Shown here: piece by piece, positions 1 through 5,240 of the stretch
How the letters are laid out: the number at the start of each line of letters is the position of its first letter
How positions within the stretch are numbered: the first letter of the stretch is position 1
From: Rhodoferax sp. OV413
Lineage (GTDB): Bacteria; Pseudomonadota; Gammaproteobacteria; Burkholderiales; Burkholderiaceae_C
Assembly: GCA_945861195.1 (NCBI GenBank)
Contig: CAMATS010000201.1
Span: 1 to 5,240, forward strand
DNA length: 5,240 nt
Direction of reading: 5' to 3'
Notes under the pieces: generated by a model
Databases searched by the model: none
What the model saw: only the letters and a program-made list of their open reading frames with translations
What the model was told of the DNA's origin: nothing
Program-made: the position numbers and the translations under genes

Positions 1-650
1 ACCCCGGCCGGTACACCGGCTTGGTGACACAGCTCAGCCAGCATCAGCGCCGTCAGCGGCGTTTGCTCTGCCGGCTTGGCAACTACCGTGCAGCCCGCTG
101 CCAGCGCCGGCGCGATGCCTCTTGCAGCCGTGGACAGGGGGTAGTTCCAGGGAATGATGTGGGCCGTAACACCCACTGGCTCGTTGAGCGTGTAAGCCAG
201 GTAGTCGGGGCCCAGGGGCATGCTGTCGCCCTGGTGCTTGTCGCAGGCACCGGCGTAGTAATCAAAACAGTTGGCAGCGCCGGCCACGTCGCCCAGGGCC
301 TCCACCAGCCGCTTGCCAGAATCCAAGGTTTCCACCACCGCCAGGCGGGCCGCATTGGCACGGATCAGCTCAGCCACCCGGTGCAGCACGCGGCCGCGCT
401 GGGCCGGCGCCATGTCGCGCCAGGGGCCTTTCAGGGCACGGTTGGCCGCCAGCACGGCGGCGTCCACATCGGCGGCCTGCCCGGCGGCAAACTGGGCAAA
501 CGCCCGGCCCGTGCCTGGGTCCAGCGTGGCCATGGTGCCGCCATCGGCTGAGGCCAGGGCAACACCATCAATAAAGTGGCGATCCGGCAAGCCGGCCAGC
601 GTGCCGGTGGCTTGGGCCTCCTGGACCCAGCGTTGCAAATCAGTTGTCAC
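1..650 (-). CDS. Aldehyde dehydrogenase (NAD-dependent type), N-terminal 216 residues, cut by the window edge
   Basis: Oxidises an aldehyde to the carboxylic acid with NAD(P)+ in the cytoplasm; the substrate is unknown. Reading the minus strand from GTG at 650-648 gives an unbroken frame to the left edge, covering the first half of a normal ALDH of about 490 residues. Visible landmarks are IIPWNYP (about residues 165-171), whose Asn169 matches the oxyanion-hole Asn of the family, and KPAEQTPLTAL (from Lys192), the coenzyme-binding segment. Glu195 at this place usually favours NAD+ over NADP+. The catalytic Cys and Glu lie outside the window. The start is chosen because GTG follows the enolase-family stop with no gap and a GAGG lies 8 nt upstream, so translation is probably coupled. 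In context it may oxidise an aldehyde made by the enolase-family step or by the amine oxidase; semialdehyde or gamma-aminobutyraldehyde-type substrates are possible but unproven. Family is certain, substrate is not. Confidence 0.93.
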   Translation of the reverse strand, partial: MTTDLQRWVQEAQATGTLAGLPDRHFIDGVALASADGGTMATLDPGTGRAFAQFAAGQAADVDAAVLAANRALKGPWRDMAPAQRGRVLHRVAELIRANAARLAVVETLDSGKRLVEALGDVAGAANCFDYYAGACDKHQGDSMPLGPDYLAYTLNEPVGVTAHIIPWNYPLSTAARGIAPALAAGCTVVAKPAEQTPLTALMLAELCHQAGVPAG

Positions 651-1754
651 TCAGCTCGCCTCGCTCATCTGGTACTGGGCGCGTTGCAGCCAGTCGGGGT
701 GGATATCAACGCCCCAGCCGGGTCCGGCCGGCAGCTCAATATGACCATCCTTGATCTTATAAGGCGACTCGACATACAGACCCTCTTGCCAGGGGTAATA
801 GTCGGGCCCTTCAATGGAAAACTCCAGGTATTTGCCGGGGTTGGGAATGGCACACAGCAGGTGCATGGTGAACAGCGTCACCAGTGACAGGTTGGCACTG
901 TGCGGGGTGCAAGGCAAACCAGCGGCGTGCGCCATCTGCGCCACCTGCTGGCTGCGGACCATGCCGCCCATGTAGCAGACGTCGGGCTGCACGATGTCTA
1001 CTGCGTGCATGGCGATCATGTGCTTCCACATCGGCAGGTAGCAATCTTGCTCACCACCGGTCACGTCGATCGACAGGGCCTCACGCACGGCGCGGGTTTG
1101 CTCCAGCTCCCAGTAGGGGCAGGGTTCCTCAAAATGGCAGATGCCATTGGCCTCCAACAGGCGGCCGACCTCGATGGCGCGCGCCGGTGAGTAGCAGCTG
1201 TTGGCGTCCACCAGCAACTCCACATCGTCGCCCAGGCCCTGACGCATGGCGGGCACGATTTCTTCGGTGCGGCCCGGCCACTCGTCTTTGTCATGGCCGT
1301 ATTCGGCGCCCACCCGGAACTTGAAGGCATCAAAGCCATACTGGTCACGCAAGCCCTGCAGGCGGCGCACCTCGTCTTTGGGCGTGATGTCGCGCTTCAT
1401 GGACGAGGCATAAGCCCGCAGGCGCCGCGGCGCGCCGCCCAGTAGCTCGCACACCGGCTTGCCTTCGGCCTTGCCCAGCCGGTCCCACAGGGCGGTCTCC
1501 ACGCCGCACAGGGCCCGGTACAGGTGAGAGCCTGGACACTTGTGCTCCCGCTCAGGCACCAGGGCGCTCAAGCCATGGATGTCGGTAGCGTCCTGGCCCA
1601 AAGCCCAGGGCGCCACCTGACGGTGAACAATTTGGGCCGTCAGGTCAGCGTGGTAGGTGGACACCTGGCCCCAGCCCTGGCTGCCGTCCTCGGCGGTGAC
1701 CCGGACAAAACCGACAAAGGGGTCAGAAAAAGTTTCAATGCGTTGGATCTTCAT
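651..1754 (-). CDS. Mandelate racemase/muconate lactonizing enzyme family protein (enolase superfamily; probable acid dehydratase or isomerase)
   Basis: A 367-residue complete member of the enolase superfamily. These enzymes abstract the proton alpha to a carboxylate and stabilise the enolate with Mg2+. The N-terminal capping domain covers about residues 1-115 (start MKIQRIETF, then GWGQ); the barrel follows. Metal ligands are Asp183 (VDAN), Glu209 (FEEP) and Glu235 (GGEQD). An Asp258-His285 dyad (QPD and TPHS) marks the mandelate racemase subgroup. The spacings Asp183-Glu209-Glu235-Asp258-His285 (26, 26, 23, 27) equal those of mandelate racemase. The KxK motif of barrel strand 2 is KFR here (Lys145, Arg147), so the second Lys is replaced by Arg. 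I infer a His-based dehydratase of a hydroxy or sugar acid rather than a true racemase. It is the first gene of an operon with the aldehyde dehydrogenase and is divergent from the MocR regulator. ATG at 1754 fits the family's N-terminus, although the Shine-Dalgarno upstream is poor. Specific substrate unknown. Confidence 0.93.
   Translation of the reverse strand: MKIQRIETFSDPFVGFVRVTAEDGSQGWGQVSTYHADLTAQIVHRQVAPWALGQDATDIHGLSALVPEREHKCPGSHLYRALCGVETALWDRLGKAEGKPVCELLGGAPRRLRAYASSMKRDITPKDEVRRLQGLRDQYGFDAFKFRVGAEYGHDKDEWPGRTEEIVPAMRQGLGDDVELLVDANSCYSPARAIEVGRLLEANGICHFEEPCPYWELEQTRAVREALSIDVTGGEQDCYLPMWKHMIAMHAVDIVQPDVCYMGGMVRSQQVAQMAHAAGLPCTPHSANLSLVTLFTMHLLCAIPNPGKYLEFSIEGPDYYPWQEGLYVESPYKIKDGHIELPAGPGWGVDIHPDWLQRAQYQMSEAS
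659..662 (-). promoter_or_regulatory. Ribosome binding site for the aldehyde dehydrogenase GTG start
   Basis: On the minus strand GAGG lies inside the last codons of the enolase-family gene, with 8 nt between it and the GTG at 650. This spacing supports the GTG start and a stop-start arrangement TGA-GTG without any intergenic base. Confidence 0.5.
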
Positions 1755-1792
1755 GCTTGCATCATGGTCTGCAATTGGCCGTGCTCACAGGT

Positions 1793-1822
1793 CCATTTTG
1801 AACAATGGCTGATACCATTTTG
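1793..1822. promoter_or_regulatory. Candidate MocR operator: CCATT-N6-AATGG-N6-CCATT array
   Basis: Three 5-bp elements alternate in orientation at an exact 11-bp pitch: CCATT (1793-1797), AATGG (1804-1808) and CCATT (1815-1819), separated by ttgaac and ctgata. The outer copies extend to a perfect 8-bp direct repeat, CCATTTTG at 1793-1800 and 1815-1822, 22 bp apart, which is two helical turns. The right copy includes ATACCA (1812-1817), the hexamer reported as a direct-repeat box for GabR of Bacillus subtilis; that match may be chance. Position next to a divergent MocR gene makes operator function a reasonable inference, not a demonstrated one. Confidence 0.45.
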
Positions 1823-1830
1823 GTTTTTCA

Positions 1831-1840
1831 AAGGCAGGGG
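1831..1840 (+). promoter_or_regulatory. Ribosome binding site fixing the MocR start at 1845
   Basis: AAGGCAGGGG ends 4 nt before the ATG at 1845, with AAGG 10 nt and AGGGG 4 nt from the start. It decides between this ATG and the much longer open frame that extends upstream to 1524 through the divergent enolase-family gene. Confidence 0.5.
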
Positions 1841-1844
1841 TTGC

Positions 1845-3362
1845 ATGGTCAAGCGCGCCGGGGGTTCATTACTGCTGTCTATCAAGATCGACCGCGACGC
1901 CCATCAGCCGGTGAGCACGCAGCTTTGCATTGCGCTGCGCGAGATGATCCTGACCGGCGGGTTTTTGCCGGGCGAGCGTCTGCCTGCCAGTCGCACTCTG
2001 GCGCGCGAGCTCGGGCTCTCAAGGACCACCATCATTGAAGTGTTTGACCGCCTGGTGGCCGAGGGCCTGCTTGAGTCGCGCACCGGCGCCGGCACCTTTG
2101 TCAGCTCGGTACTCAATGCCAGCCGCCCCAAGCCAGCAGCCCCAGACAGGTCTTCAGTGATCCACATAGCACCCAGGCTGTCGACCATGATGGCGCAGGC
2201 GGTCAGCCGGTTCGGTGAGCGCAAGCGCCTGCCCCATGTCGCGCGGGCCTTCACCACCGCGCTGCCTGCTTTTGACGCGTTTCCGATGTCGCAGTGGTCG
2301 CGCCTGTCAGCCAAATACCTGCGCGGTGCGCGCGACGACATCCTGGGCTATGGTGATCCGGCCGGTTCGTCCCAACTGCGCCGGGCGCTGGCCTCTCACC
2401 TGCGAGTGAACCGTGGTATTACCTGCGACCCGGCCCAGATTTTCATTGTCTGCGGGGCCCAACAGGCTTTCCACCTGATCGGATCAACATTGCTCAACCC
2501 CGGTGAAAACGTGTGGTTCGAAAACCCCGGAGCGATTGGTGCGCGCAACAGCCTGATTGCTTGCGGCGCCAATTTGGTACCGGTACCAGTGGACACCGAG
2601 GGCCTGCAGGTGGAGACAGCGCTGCGGCTGAGCCCGCGATTCAGGCTAGCCTTTGTCACGCCCTCGCACCAGCAACCGATGGGCTGTGTGATGAGCCTGC
2701 CGCGCCGCTTCGCCCTGCTGCATGCAGCGCAGCAGTGTGGCGCCTGGGTGATCGAGGATGACTACGACGGCGAGTTTTTTTTTGGCGGGCGCCCGCCACC
2801 CACCCTCAAGAGTGTGGACACCCACGGCCAGGTGATTTATGTCGGCACCTTCAGCAAGTCTCTCTTCCCAGCGCTGCGCCTGGGCTATTTGTTGGTGCCG
2901 CCAGCCCTGGTAGACACCTTTGGCACCATGACGAGCAATTTTTTGGCGGGTGTGCCGTCCCACACCCAGTCCATCGTGGCCGAGTTCATTGATGAGGGGC
3001 ACTTCGCCTCCCATGTCCGCCGCATGCGGCAGCTTTACCGGGAACGCCATGACGCCCTGCTGGCGGCCGCGGACCAGCGCCTGGGCGGGCTGCTGCAAGT
3101 CTTGCCCGCCCACAGCGGTCTGCACACGGTAGCCCTGTTGCCTGCAGCAGTCTCGGACATGGCGGTGTCCCACGATGCTGATTTGCAACAGGTCACAGCC
3201 TCCCCGCTGGGCCGATATGCGCTCGCCCCGGTGAGTACGAATGGCCTGGTGCTGGGCTTTGGGGGCGTATCACCCAAACTTATTGCTGCCGGCGTGGAGG
3301 TGCTGGCACAAGTGTTGGAGCGGCGACTGGCCCCTGCAGTGAGGCGCAAGGGCAAAGCCTGA
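1845..3362 (+). CDS. MocR/GabR-type transcriptional regulator (GntR winged helix fused to a PLP-dependent aminotransferase-like domain)
   Basis: A 505-residue DNA-binding regulator that uses PLP, alone or as an adduct with an amino compound, as effector. The GntR-type winged helix spans about residues 20-86 (PGERLPASRTLARELGLSR, then GLLESRTGAGTFV). A linker to about residue 130 is followed by a fold-type I aminotransferase domain with YGDPAG (169-174), CGAQQA (203-208), TPSHQQPMG, EDDYDGEF (from Glu304) and GTFSKS, in which Lys338 should form the Schiff base. Asp305 and Tyr307 sit 33 and 31 residues before the Lys, as do Asp279 and Tyr281 relative to Lys312 in GabR, so PLP binding looks intact. 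Length is normal for the family. The open frame runs upstream to 1524, but that part is antisense to the enolase-family gene and does not look like protein; ATG 1845 has a good ribosome binding site. It is divergent from the enolase-ALDH operon, its most likely target, and lies upstream of the amine oxidase. Whether it activates or represses cannot be told. Confidence 0.95.
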   Translation: MVKRAGGSLLLSIKIDRDAHQPVSTQLCIALREMILTGGFLPGERLPASRTLARELGLSRTTIIEVFDRLVAEGLLESRTGAGTFVSSVLNASRPKPAAPDRSSVIHIAPRLSTMMAQAVSRFGERKRLPHVARAFTTALPAFDAFPMSQWSRLSAKYLRGARDDILGYGDPAGSSQLRRALASHLRVNRGITCDPAQIFIVCGAQQAFHLIGSTLLNPGENVWFENPGAIGARNSLIACGANLVPVPVDTEGLQVETALRLSPRFRLAFVTPSHQQPMGCVMSLPRRFALLHAAQQCGAWVIEDDYDGEFFFGGRPPPTLKSVDTHGQVIYVGTFSKSLFPALRLGYLLVPPALVDTFGTMTSNFLAGVPSHTQSIVAEFIDEGHFASHVRRMRQLYRERHDALLAAADQRLGGLLQVLPAHSGLHTVALLPAAVSDMAVSHDADLQQVTASPLGRYALAPVSTNGLVLGFGGVSPKLIAAGVEVLAQVLERRLAPAVRRKGKA

Positions 3363-3503
3363 GCCCTGTTCTGTGGTTTGTCAAAAGCTTCAAAACGGCT
3401 CTGTGCAGCCTACACTCACCTCTGGCAACACCAACATCCCGACCATCCTGTTGGCCGAAAAAGGCGCTGATTTGGTGCTTGCCGTATTCCGGAGCGCAAC
3501 CGC
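3363..3503 (+). promoter_or_regulatory. Intergenic leader of the FAD oxidase gene with weak promoter candidate and inverted repeats
   Basis: The gap is 141 bp. A weak sigma70-like promoter may be formed by TTCAAA (3389-3394), a 16-bp spacer and TACACT (3411-3416), each 4 of 6 to consensus; transcription would then start near 3423. A TCAAAA direct repeat (3381-3386 and 3390-3395, 9 bp apart) overlaps the -35 area. Downstream, CCAACA (3431-3436) and TGTTGG (3449-3454) form a perfect 6-bp inverted repeat. I see no clear terminator for the regulator gene, so read-through from it into the oxidase gene is possible. The CCATT/AATGG array of the divergent region is not repeated here. Confidence 0.3.
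3491..3494 (+). promoter_or_regulatory. Ribosome binding site of the FAD oxidase
   Basis: GGAG is separated by 9 nt from ATG 3504. This favours the first ATG over the in-frame ATG at 3522 (Met7), which has no better Shine-Dalgarno sequence. Confidence 0.5.
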
Positions 3504-4802
3504 ATGACCCATGAAGAATTGATGATTCAGTGCAAAACCAAGCCCTACTGGTGGGATGACGCACCCCGCCCTGCCCTGCCCGACCTGGCGCTGCCAGCCA
3601 CGGTTGACGTGCTGGTGGTTGGCGCCGGCTACACCGGCCTGCATGCCGCCTTGCAAACCGCCCGTGGCGGACGCTCGACCCTGGTGGTTGACGCCGAGGA
3701 AGCCGGCTGGGGCTGCAGCACGCGCAATGGCGGCCAAATCTCCACCAGCATCAAGCCCGGCTTTGACCAACTGGCCAAACGGCACGGCGAGCAACTGGCA
3801 TTGGGCATCCTGCGCGAAGGCCAACAGTCGCTGGAATATGTTGCCGAATTTGTCCGCAGCGAAGGCATTGACTGCGATTTCGCTCAAGTCGGGCGTTTCC
3901 ATGCAGCACACAACGCCGCCCAATACCAGGCGCTGGCCGACAAACTCAAGCTCCAACCAGCCAACCTGAACATTAAAGCCCATGTGGTGACCCGCTCCGA
4001 GCAAAGGCAGGAGCTGGGCAGCGACGCCTACTGGGGCGGCGTGGTCTACGAGCAGCACTGCTCGGTGCACCCGGCGCGCTACCACCAGGGTCTGTTGGCG
4101 CGAGCCCAGGCTGCCGGCGTGCTGGTGGCGCCACGTTGCCCTGCCACAGCGATTGCCAAGCAGGGCCAGCAGTTTCGGGTCAGCACGGCTCGCGGCGATG
4201 TTTTGGCGCGCGATGTGGTGATCGCCACCAATGGCTACACCGGCAATCTCACGCCCTGGCTGCAGCGCCGGGTGATACCGATCGGCAGCTACATGATCGC
4301 CACCGAGGCCCTGCCAGAGGGCCTGATGGACCGCCTGATCCCGAAAAACCGTATCGTCAGCGACACCCGAAAAGTGGTGTTCTACTACCGCGCCTCACCG
4401 GACCGGCAACGTATCTTGTTTGGCGGCCGGGTCTCGCACCAGGAGACCGACCCGCGGGTCAGCGGGCCCAAACTGCATGCTGATATGGCGGCCATATTTC
4501 CCGAGCTGGCTGCGGTGCGCATCAGCCACTCATGGTGCGGCTTTGTGGCTTACACATTCGATGAATTGATGCACTTGGGCAAGCACGATGGCCTGCACTA
4601 CGCCATGGGCTACTGCGGCGCTGGTGTTGGTACCGCCAGCTACTTTGGCATGCGCATCGGGCAGCAGGTGCTGGGCCTCAAAGAGGGCCAGACCGCACTG
4701 GACGGACTGGCCTTCCAAACCCGGCCCCTCTACAGCGGCAACCCCTGGTTTTTAGCCCCCTCGGTAGCCTACTACCGGCTGCGTGACCGGTTGCCGATTT
4801 AA
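3504..4802 (+). CDS. FAD-dependent amine oxidoreductase of the DAO family, related to gamma-glutamylputrescine oxidase PuuB
   Basis: A 432-residue flavoprotein expected to oxidise a primary or secondary amine, or an amino acid, with FAD in the cytoplasm, giving an aldehyde or oxo acid. The dinucleotide-binding site is VVGAGYTG (Gly40, Gly42, Gly45), followed by the strand-2 acid segment VVDAEE (Asp63 or Glu65). GCSTRNGGQ (70-78) is the flavin-contacting motif typical of PuuB-like proteins. ATNGYTG (241-247), IPKN, FYYR and the closing YYRLRDRLPI also match the PuuB pattern in order, as does the length (PuuB is about 426 residues). In the C-terminal flavin site this protein has GYCGAGVG (369-376) where E. 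coli PuuB, as I recall it, has GYSGHGV; losing that His suggests another substrate. No signal peptide or membrane segment is visible. It lies 141 bp after the MocR gene on the same strand and overlaps the convergent dioxygenase gene by 4 bases. PuuB itself is unlikely because no puuA-type gene is visible. Confidence 0.92.
   Translation: MTHEELMIQCKTKPYWWDDAPRPALPDLALPATVDVLVVGAGYTGLHAALQTARGGRSTLVVDAEEAGWGCSTRNGGQISTSIKPGFDQLAKRHGEQLALGILREGQQSLEYVAEFVRSEGIDCDFAQVGRFHAAHNAAQYQALADKLKLQPANLNIKAHVVTRSEQRQELGSDAYWGGVVYEQHCSVHPARYHQGLLARAQAAGVLVAPRCPATAIAKQGQQFRVSTARGDVLARDVVIATNGYTGNLTPWLQRRVIPIGSYMIATEALPEGLMDRLIPKNRIVSDTRKVVFYYRASPDRQRILFGGRVSHQETDPRVSGPKLHADMAAIFPELAAVRISHSWCGFVAYTFDELMHLGKHDGLHYAMGYCGAGVGTASYFGMRIGQQVLGLKEGQTALDGLAFQTRPLYSGNPWFLAPSVAYYRLRDRLPI
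4799..4802. other. Shared TTAA: interlocked stop codons of two convergent genes
   Basis: TAA at 4800-4802 ends the oxidase on the plus strand, and the complementary strand of 4801-4799 reads TAA and ends the dioxygenase. The genes therefore meet with a 4-bp overlap and no room for a terminator between them. Confidence 0.9.
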
Positions 4803-5240
4803 GGGTATTTTTTTGCTTGTGCCACTAGGGACAGACTGCTGGCCTGGCCTTCAAGCACTGTCACGCGCCACAGCGTACGCGGCCGGCTCAGGTCAACCAG
4901 CGGGGCTGCGTGCAAGAGCAGGCTGTTGTCCCAAACAATCAGGTCCCCGTTGTCGTAATCATGGGTGTGCCGGTAACGGGCCTGGGTTGAATGGGCCGAG
5001 AGCTCGCGCAACAGGGCCAGGGCCTCGGCGTCGTCCATGCCCTCGATGCCAAACGAGCTGCCGCTGACCGCATAGAGCGCCCGGCGGCCGGTGAACGGGT
5101 GTTTTTTTACCAGCGGATGGTGCACCCAGGTGACCCGACCAGCCTGCTCGGCAGTCAGCACCGATGCCACAGTGCGCGATTGGTGGTTCAGATCATCACG
5201 GTTGCCGTAATGGTGGCGCACCACCAGGTCGACAATCTGC
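4799..5240 (-). CDS. TauD/TfdA-type 2-oxoglutarate and Fe(II)-dependent dioxygenase, C-terminal 146 residues
   Basis: Couples decarboxylation of 2-oxoglutarate to hydroxylation of a substrate, in taurine or 2,4-D dioxygenases with later loss of sulfite or a phenol. Only the C-terminal half is in the window; the frame is open through the right edge and the N-terminal HxD iron ligands lie outside. Visible motifs, numbered from the first full codon, are KHPFTGRRALY (46-56), the family's HPxTGRxxLY signature, then GDLIVWDNSLLLHAAP with His110 as the third iron ligand, and SRPRTLWR with Arg121 and Arg125. The Arg residues lie 11 and 15 after His, as do Arg266 and Arg270 after His255 in TauD, so 2-oxoglutarate binding looks intact. 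A GTG at 5224 exists but cannot be the start, because the frame and family homology continue upstream. The gene converges on the oxidase gene and shares its last 4 bases. Substrate unknown; taurine, alkyl sulfates, aryloxy acids and quaternary amines are all used within the family. Confidence 0.9.
   Translation of the reverse strand, partial: QIVDLVVRHHYGNRDDLNHQSRTVASVLTAEQAGRVTWVHHPLVKKHPFTGRRALYAVSGSSFGIEGMDDAEALALLRELSAHSTQARYRHTHDYDNGDLIVWDNSLLLHAAPLVDLSRPRTLWRVTVLEGQASSLSLVAQAKKYP

Larger units (their letters stand above)
1755..1844. promoter_or_regulatory. Divergent control region between the enolase-family operon and the MocR regulator
   Basis: This 90-bp gap must carry the promoters of both divergent transcripts. 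It is richer in A+T than the flanking genes. I find no convincing -35/-10 pair with proper spacing for either direction, so no core promoter is called. It contains the repeat array at 1793-1822 and the ribosome binding site of the regulator. Self-regulating MocR proteins commonly bind in just this position between themselves and a divergent target operon. Confidence 0.6.

Noticed and set aside
21..551. 176-residue open frame on the plus strand
   Set aside because: It is the antisense shadow of the aldehyde dehydrogenase, which has clear family motifs; the product is Arg/Gly/His-rich without any domain pattern.
1798..1826. TTGAAC as a -35 box for the MocR gene
   Set aside because: No acceptable -10 hexamer lies 16-18 bp downstream; the region between is better explained by the repeat array.
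1524..1844. In-frame upstream extension of the MocR reading frame by 107 residues
   Set aside because: It lies antisense to the enolase-family gene, lacks MocR family character, and the ATG at 1845 has a strong ribosome binding site and gives a normal MocR length.
2646..3188. 180-residue open frame on the minus strand
   Set aside because: It is antisense to the aminotransferase-like domain of the MocR gene; no recognisable motif.
3390..4085. 231-residue open frame on the minus strand
   Set aside because: It is antisense to the oxidase N-terminal half with its intact FAD motif, and reflects GC-rich codon bias.
3504..4802. Assignment of the oxidase as puuB itself
   Set aside because: Family resemblance is good, but the flavin-site loop differs and no other puu gene except a generic aldehyde dehydrogenase is visible.
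4774..4813. Possible rho-independent terminator after the oxidase: ACCGG/CCGGT hairpin and a T7 tract
   Set aside because: The stem has only 5 pairs and the T tract begins about 15 nt after it; the T run is explained by AAA codons at the end of the dioxygenase gene.

Overview
The window is GC-rich, densely packed proteobacterial chromosome. Codon usage, a GTG start coupled to the preceding stop, and the overall feel of the proteins suggest Burkholderiales (Comamonadaceae-like). That placement is a judgement from composition and protein style, not from a marker gene. No RNA gene, insertion sequence, CRISPR array or phage gene is visible.

Layout from left to right: (1) the N-terminal 216 residues of an NAD(P)-dependent aldehyde dehydrogenase (1-650, minus strand, cut by the left edge); (2) a complete enolase-superfamily enzyme of the mandelate racemase type (651-1754, minus), whose stop codon directly abuts the GTG start of the dehydrogenase, so the two form one operon; (3) a 90-bp divergent regulatory gap (1755-1844) with a striking three-copy alternating repeat; (4) a complete MocR/GabR-type regulator, a GntR winged helix fused to an aminotransferase-fold domain (1845-3362, plus); (5) a 141-bp gap (3363-3503) with a weak promoter candidate and inverted repeats; (6) a complete FAD-dependent amine oxidase related to gamma-glutamylputrescine oxidase PuuB (3504-4802, plus); (7) the C-terminal half of a TauD/TfdA-type 2-oxoglutarate/Fe(II) dioxygenase (4799-5240, minus, cut by the right edge), which converges on the oxidase so tightly that the two stop codons share the palindrome TTAA.

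Taken together this looks like a small catabolic locus around its own MocR regulator. The oxidase could convert an amine to an aldehyde plus ammonia, the aldehyde dehydrogenase could oxidise an aldehyde to an acid, the enolase-superfamily enzyme should abstract an alpha-proton from a carboxylate (dehydration or isomerisation), and the dioxygenase could hydroxylate or cleave an upstream substrate. The substrate cannot be read from the sequence. The combination of enzyme families, the operator-like array between regulator and enolase gene, and the Arg in place of the usual second catalytic Lys in the enolase enzyme are the points most worth following. I see no evidence for a new type of mobile, defence or RNA system here.
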